This document shows positions 60,957 through 64,000 of a stretch of DNA of 64,000 nt, piece by piece. Origin of the DNA: Arthrobacter sp. NEB 688 (GTDB taxonomy: Bacteria > Actinomycetota > Actinomycetes > Actinomycetales > Dermatophilaceae). Position 1 is the first letter of the stretch. Every line of letters starts with the position of its first letter. The position numbers and the translations under genes were made by a program. The notes beneath the pieces are model-generated. The model worked only from the letters and a program-made list of their open reading frames with translations. It was not told where the DNA came from and did no database searches. Location of the stretch: assembly GCF_013201035.1 (NCBI RefSeq), contig NZ_CP053707.1, positions 2,418,001 through 2,482,000 on the forward strand, written 5' to 3'.

Positions 60957-62060
60957 ATGACCGACCTCAAGCACTCGCCGCTGCACGACCGGCACGTCGC
61001 CCTCGGGGCGAAGATGGCCGACTTCGGGGGGTGGTCGATGCCGATCGAGTACCCCGGTGGGGGAGTCGTCGCCGAGCACACCGCGGTCCGCGAGCGCGTC
61101 GGGCTGTTCGACGTCTCGCACCTGGGCAAGGCCCGGGTCAGCGGGCCCGGTGCCGCCGACTTCGTCAACGCGTGCCTGACCAACGACCTGCTCCGGATCG
61201 GCCCGGGGCAGGCCCAGTACACGATGTGCTGCACCGAGGACGGCGGCGTCGTCGACGACCTCATCCAGTACCTGCGCTCCGACGAGGACGTCTTCCTCAT
61301 CCCCAACGCGGCCAACACCGCGCGCGTCGTCGAGCTGCTCGCCGCCGCGGCACCCGAGGGCGTCGTCGTCGAGGACCTCCACGACCGCTACGGCGTCATC
61401 GCCGTCCAGGGCCCGCGCTCGGACGAGGTCCTCACCCGCCTCGGTCTGCCGGTCGACCACGACTACATGAGCTTCGTCGAGACCGAGTGGGACGGGCTGC
61501 CGGTCATCGTCTGCCGCACCGGCTACACGGGGGAGCGCGGCTACGAGATCGTCCCCGCGTGGGACGTCACCGGCTCCGTCTGGGACGCCCTCGCCGAGGC
61601 CGTCGCGCAGGAGGGCGGCCTGCCCGCCGGGCTCGGGGCCCGCGACACCCTGCGCACCGAGATGGGCTACCCCCTCCACGGCAACGACCTCTCCCTCGAC
61701 ATCACCCCGGTGATGGCCGGCGCCGCGTGGGCGGTCGGCTGGGACAAGGACACCTTCTGGGGCAAGGACGCGCTCGCCGCGCAGCGGGCCGCCAAGGAGA
61801 GCCGCCTCATGCGCGGCCTCGTCGTCACCGGCCGCGGCATCCCGCGCTCGCACTGCGCCGTGCTCGACGCCGAGGGCACGGTCGTCGGCGAGGTCACCTC
61901 CGGCACCTTCTCGCCGACCCGCAAGCAGGGCGTCGCCCTCGCGCTGCTCGACCGCTCGGTGACCCTCGGCGACGAGGTCTCGATCGACGTCCGCGGCCGG
62001 TCGGTCGCGGCGACGGTCAGCAAGCCGCCGTTCGTCGAGGCCGGGGTGCGTGGCGCATGA
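60957..62060 (+). CDS. gcvT: Glycine cleavage system T protein (aminomethyltransferase)
   Basis: The 367-residue protein takes the methylene group from aminomethyl-lipoyl-GcvH and transfers it to tetrahydrofolate. It begins [21 protein letters not shown], has [27 protein letters not shown] and [12 protein letters not shown], and the C-terminal domain with [17 protein letters not shown]. The start at 60957 is fixed by the leaderless promoter; an upstream in-frame ATG at 60891 is ignored because the extension is not conserved. The stop overlaps the next small gene by 4 nt. It depends on lipoylated GcvH, so it relies on lipA and lipB here. Confidence 0.95.
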   Translation: MTDLKHSPLHDRHVALGAKMADFGGWSMPIEYPGGGVVAEHTAVRERVGLFDVSHLGKARVSGPGAADFVNACLTNDLLRIGPGQAQYTMCCTEDGGVVDDLIQYLRSDEDVFLIPNAANTARVVELLAAAAPEGVVVEDLHDRYGVIAVQGPRSDEVLTRLGLPVDHDYMSFVETEWDGLPVIVCRTGYTGERGYEIVPAWDVTGSVWDALAEAVAQEGGLPAGLGARDTLRTEMGYPLHGNDLSLDITPVMAGAAWAVGWDKDTFWGKDALAAQRAAKESRLMRGLVVTGRGIPRSHCAVLDAEGTVVGEVTSGTFSPTRKQGVALALLDRSVTLGDEVSIDVRGRSVAATVSKPPFVEAGVRGA

Positions 62061-62272
62061 GCGAGCAGTGGGGCTGGACCTTCGCCGACGCCGACGGGGC
62101 CGAGGTGACCGGTGAGCCGACGACGACGACGACCTTCCCGACGCAGTCCGACGCCGAGAGCTGGTTCGGCGAGGTCTGGCACGAGCTCGCCGACGCCGGG
62201 GTCGCCTCGGTGACGCTGCACCGCGACGGGGCGGTCGTCTACGGCCCGATGGGGCTCGAGCCCGCTCCCTGA
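62057..62272 (+). CDS. Small conserved hypothetical protein, coupled to gcvT
   Basis: The 71-residue protein begins [16 protein letters not shown] and ends [13 protein letters not shown]. Similar short proteins with [23 protein letters not shown] are common in actinobacteria; function unknown. The ATG overlaps the gcvT stop (ATGA), so it is co-translated. No signal peptide. Confidence 0.75.
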   Translation: MSEQWGWTFADADGAEVTGEPTTTTTFPTQSDAESWFGEVWHELADAGVASVTLHRDGAVVYGPMGLEPAP

Positions 62273-62362
62273 CGCGCCGGGACGTATCACCGTCCGACCC
62301 CCGTGCCTCCTGCCGGAGGACGATGGGTCGGCGGGCCGGTGGGCCCGGGTGAGGAGGGTCCG

Positions 62363-64000
62363 ATGGCGACGCAGCCGTCTCCCGTGCGTGACGCGTTCGC
62401 GGCCGGGCTGCCGTCCGGGCGTGCGGTCCTCGCCGGCGCCTGGGCCACCGCCGTCGTGGCGACCCTCATCGCCCTGGCCCAGCTCGACGGCCTCGTCGCC
62501 CAGGTCGTCACCGCCGGGCGCACAGCGTCGCTGAGCGGGCTGACCTCCGTCGGTGCCGTGCTCGCGCCCGGGACGACGGACGCCGCCTGGGCCCGGGTCG
62601 CGACCGCGGCGACCGCCGTGCCGGGGACGGCCCGCTGGGTCGTGGCCTACGCCCTCGTCGACGTCGTGCTCGTCGCGCTCTACGCCCTCGGGGCGGGGGC
62701 GCTGCTGCGCGCGGCCGCGACCGGCACCTCGCCGGGACGGCCCTGGTACGCCGCGGCCCTCCTGCTCCTGGGGGTCGGGGCGGCGGCCGACCTCGTCGAG
62801 TCGGCGCTGCTGGTCGACCTCACCGACGGCTCGGGGCACCCCCGGGCGCTCGTCGTGACGAGCACCGTCAAGTGGCTCGGGCTGCTCCTCGCCGTGCTCG
62901 CCGTGGTGCTCGCGCGCCGACAGCACGCCGACACGCCGCGCGGGCCGGCGCACCCGACCCCGTACGGCCCGGACGACGTCCGCACCCCCGCGGGGCCGGT
63001 GCGCCGCGTGCTCGGCGCCCTCTACACCCACCGCTTCAGCCTGCTCGTCGTCGTGCCCTTCGGGGCGCTCGGGCTGGCGTCCGGCACCGACGTCCTCGAC
63101 CAGCTGCCCGACGTCCAGCGGCAGTGGGTCGACTCCGGGCCGGCGTGGCGCGCCCTCGTCAGCGGGGTGCTCACCGGTCTCGTCGCCGCGCTCGTCGTCG
63201 TCGTCGGGCGCCTGCGCAGCCACCACGTCGCGATGCGCGTCCTCGGCGCCGGCACCCCGCCGAGCGCCGCCCCCTACCGCCGACCCTCGCTCCTGCCGTG
63301 GTTCGTCACCCTCGCGGTGGTGCTCGTCGCCCTCCTCCTCTCGCGCCTGCTGCTCGGCCGGTGGGACGTCATCGGCGTGCGCCTCGGCATCGCGGTCGGC
63401 ATCCCGCTCGTCGTCTGGGCCGGCTCGGTGTGGCTGCGCCGCGGCGGCGGCCAGGTGCCGTGGAGCCCCTACCGCCGGCCGGTCACCGCGCAGCAGGCCG
63501 CGACGACCCGGGTCGTCGGCGACGTGCTCGGCGTCCTCGTCCTCGTCATCCCCGGGCTCGGGCTCGTGCGGGCGTTCGCCGCCCCCGTCGCGCTCGGCAA
63601 CGGCGGGTGGAACATCGGGCTGCTCGTCCTCGGCGTCGTCGGGTCGGTGCTCACCTGGCCGGTCGCGCGGTGGCTGGCCGGGCTCGTCGGCCGCTACGCC
63701 CCGGACGACCTGCTCACCGCGCTCGTGCCCGGCCGCGTCATGGGCGAGACCTCGCAGCGGCGCTCGCGCCTGGCCGGGTGGGGGCTGCTGGCCCTCGGGG
63801 TCGCCCTCTTCACGCTGCTCGGGCTGCGCCCCGAGGCCACCGCCGACCGGCTCGGCGTCATCGGCGTCATGCTGCTCGCCGTGACGGCGGTCGCGCTGCC
63901 GCTCGGGGCGACGGTCATCCTCCTCCAGGGCGGGGGAGCCCCCGACCTGCTGTCCCGCCCGCTGACGCCCGTGCTGCGCACCGCGCCGGTCCTCACGATC
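62363..64000 (+). CDS. Multi-pass membrane protein (3' truncated by window)
   Basis: The frame is open from 62363 to the window end (546 codons, no stop). The product has at least ten hydrophobic segments, for example AVLAGAWATAVVATLIALAQ, VVAYALVDVVLVALYALGAG, LGLLLAVLAVVLA, LLPWFVTLAVVLVALLLSR, IGLLVLGVVGSVLTWPVARWL and LLALGVALFTLLGLR. No catalytic domain was recognised. GAGGAGG precedes the ATG at a good distance. The rest of the gene lies outside the window; it may be a transporter or sensor. Confidence 0.8.
   Translation, partial: MATQPSPVRDAFAAGLPSGRAVLAGAWATAVVATLIALAQLDGLVAQVVTAGRTASLSGLTSVGAVLAPGTTDAAWARVATAATAVPGTARWVVAYALVDVVLVALYALGAGALLRAAATGTSPGRPWYAAALLLLGVGAAADLVESALLVDLTDGSGHPRALVVTSTVKWLGLLLAVLAVVLARRQHADTPRGPAHPTPYGPDDVRTPAGPVRRVLGALYTHRFSLLVVVPFGALGLASGTDVLDQLPDVQRQWVDSGPAWRALVSGVLTGLVAALVVVVGRLRSHHVAMRVLGAGTPPSAAPYRRPSLLPWFVTLAVVLVALLLSRLLLGRWDVIGVRLGIAVGIPLVVWAGSVWLRRGGGQVPWSPYRRPVTAQQAATTRVVGDVLGVLVLVIPGLGLVRAFAAPVALGNGGWNIGLLVLGVVGSVLTWPVARWLAGLVGRYAPDDLLTALVPGRVMGETSQRRSRLAGWGLLALGVALFTLLGLRPEATADRLGVIGVMLLAVTAVALPLGATVILLQGGGAPDLLSRPLTPVLRTAPVLTI

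Noticed and set aside
57149-61318. A minus-strand reading frame of 1389 codons overlapping lpd and pepA in another frame
   Set aside because: It is rich in Arg, Pro and Gly without motifs, and is shifted against two well-supported genes.
1-64000. CRISPR arrays, tRNA, rRNA, transposases and phage genes
   Set aside because: Reading through the window showed no regularly spaced repeats, cloverleaf genes or recognisable mobile-element proteins; small RNAs cannot be excluded by eye.

Overview
The DNA is very GC-rich, and its gene set points to an actinobacterium, probably of the order Micrococcales and perhaps Intrasporangiaceae-like. Supporting signs are the lipB-lipA-DUF4191-RDD-glnA block, a sucB with two lipoyl domains, DUF5302, a GlnR-type box at glnA, and many leaderless genes whose TAnnnT -10 box ends 5-7 nt before the start codon. 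The family assignment is an inference. No tRNA, rRNA, CRISPR array, transposase or prophage gene was recognised.

Region 1 (1-16 kb) is mixed housekeeping: the 3' end of dnaE, a secreted 5'-nucleotidase, oligopeptidase B, a universal stress protein, a secreted cyanophycinase-like protein with a degenerate second domain, mtnA, a SatD gene with a palindrome over its own start, a class II aldolase, an ArsR-CDF-MobA metal operon and a secreted TIM-barrel protein.

Region 2 (16.1-24.6 kb, minus strand) is the most unusual part. A tightly overlapping operon encodes a MurG-like glycosyltransferase, a fused ABC exporter, a GT4 glycosyltransferase and a 975-residue protein joining a GT4 glycosyltransferase to two tandem APH-type kinase domains. 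A small unknown protein follows. Upstream lie an orphan receiver domain that has lost key residues, a stem-loop and a perfect 26-bp palindrome. It looks like an undescribed pathway that makes, phosphorylates and exports a glycoconjugate.

Region 3 (24.6-43.9 kb) is a catabolic island. A LacI regulator, an esterase and an MFS transporter diverge from a GH78 alpha-L-rhamnosidase and a second esterase across a LacI-type operator. Next come a CdaR/PucR regulator and a Baeyer-Villiger monooxygenase-hydrolase-SDR-GntR operon. Last comes an L-rhamnose operon (rhaI, rhaD-dehydrogenase fusion, rhaB, SDR) with a divergent LacI regulator. Together they could take up a rhamnosylated compound, release rhamnose, degrade the rhamnose and oxidise the aglycone.

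Region 4 (43.9-64 kb) is core metabolism: glnA with a double GlnR box, an RDD protein, DUF4191, lipA and lipB, an MMPL transporter with a Gfo/Idh oxidoreductase, peptidase E, a membrane Ser/Thr kinase, a TIGR01777 protein, sucB, lpd, pepA, gcvT and a multi-pass membrane protein cut by the window end. lipB and lipA make the lipoyl cofactor carried by SucB and oxidised by Lpd, so lipoate synthesis and use lie within 15 kb.
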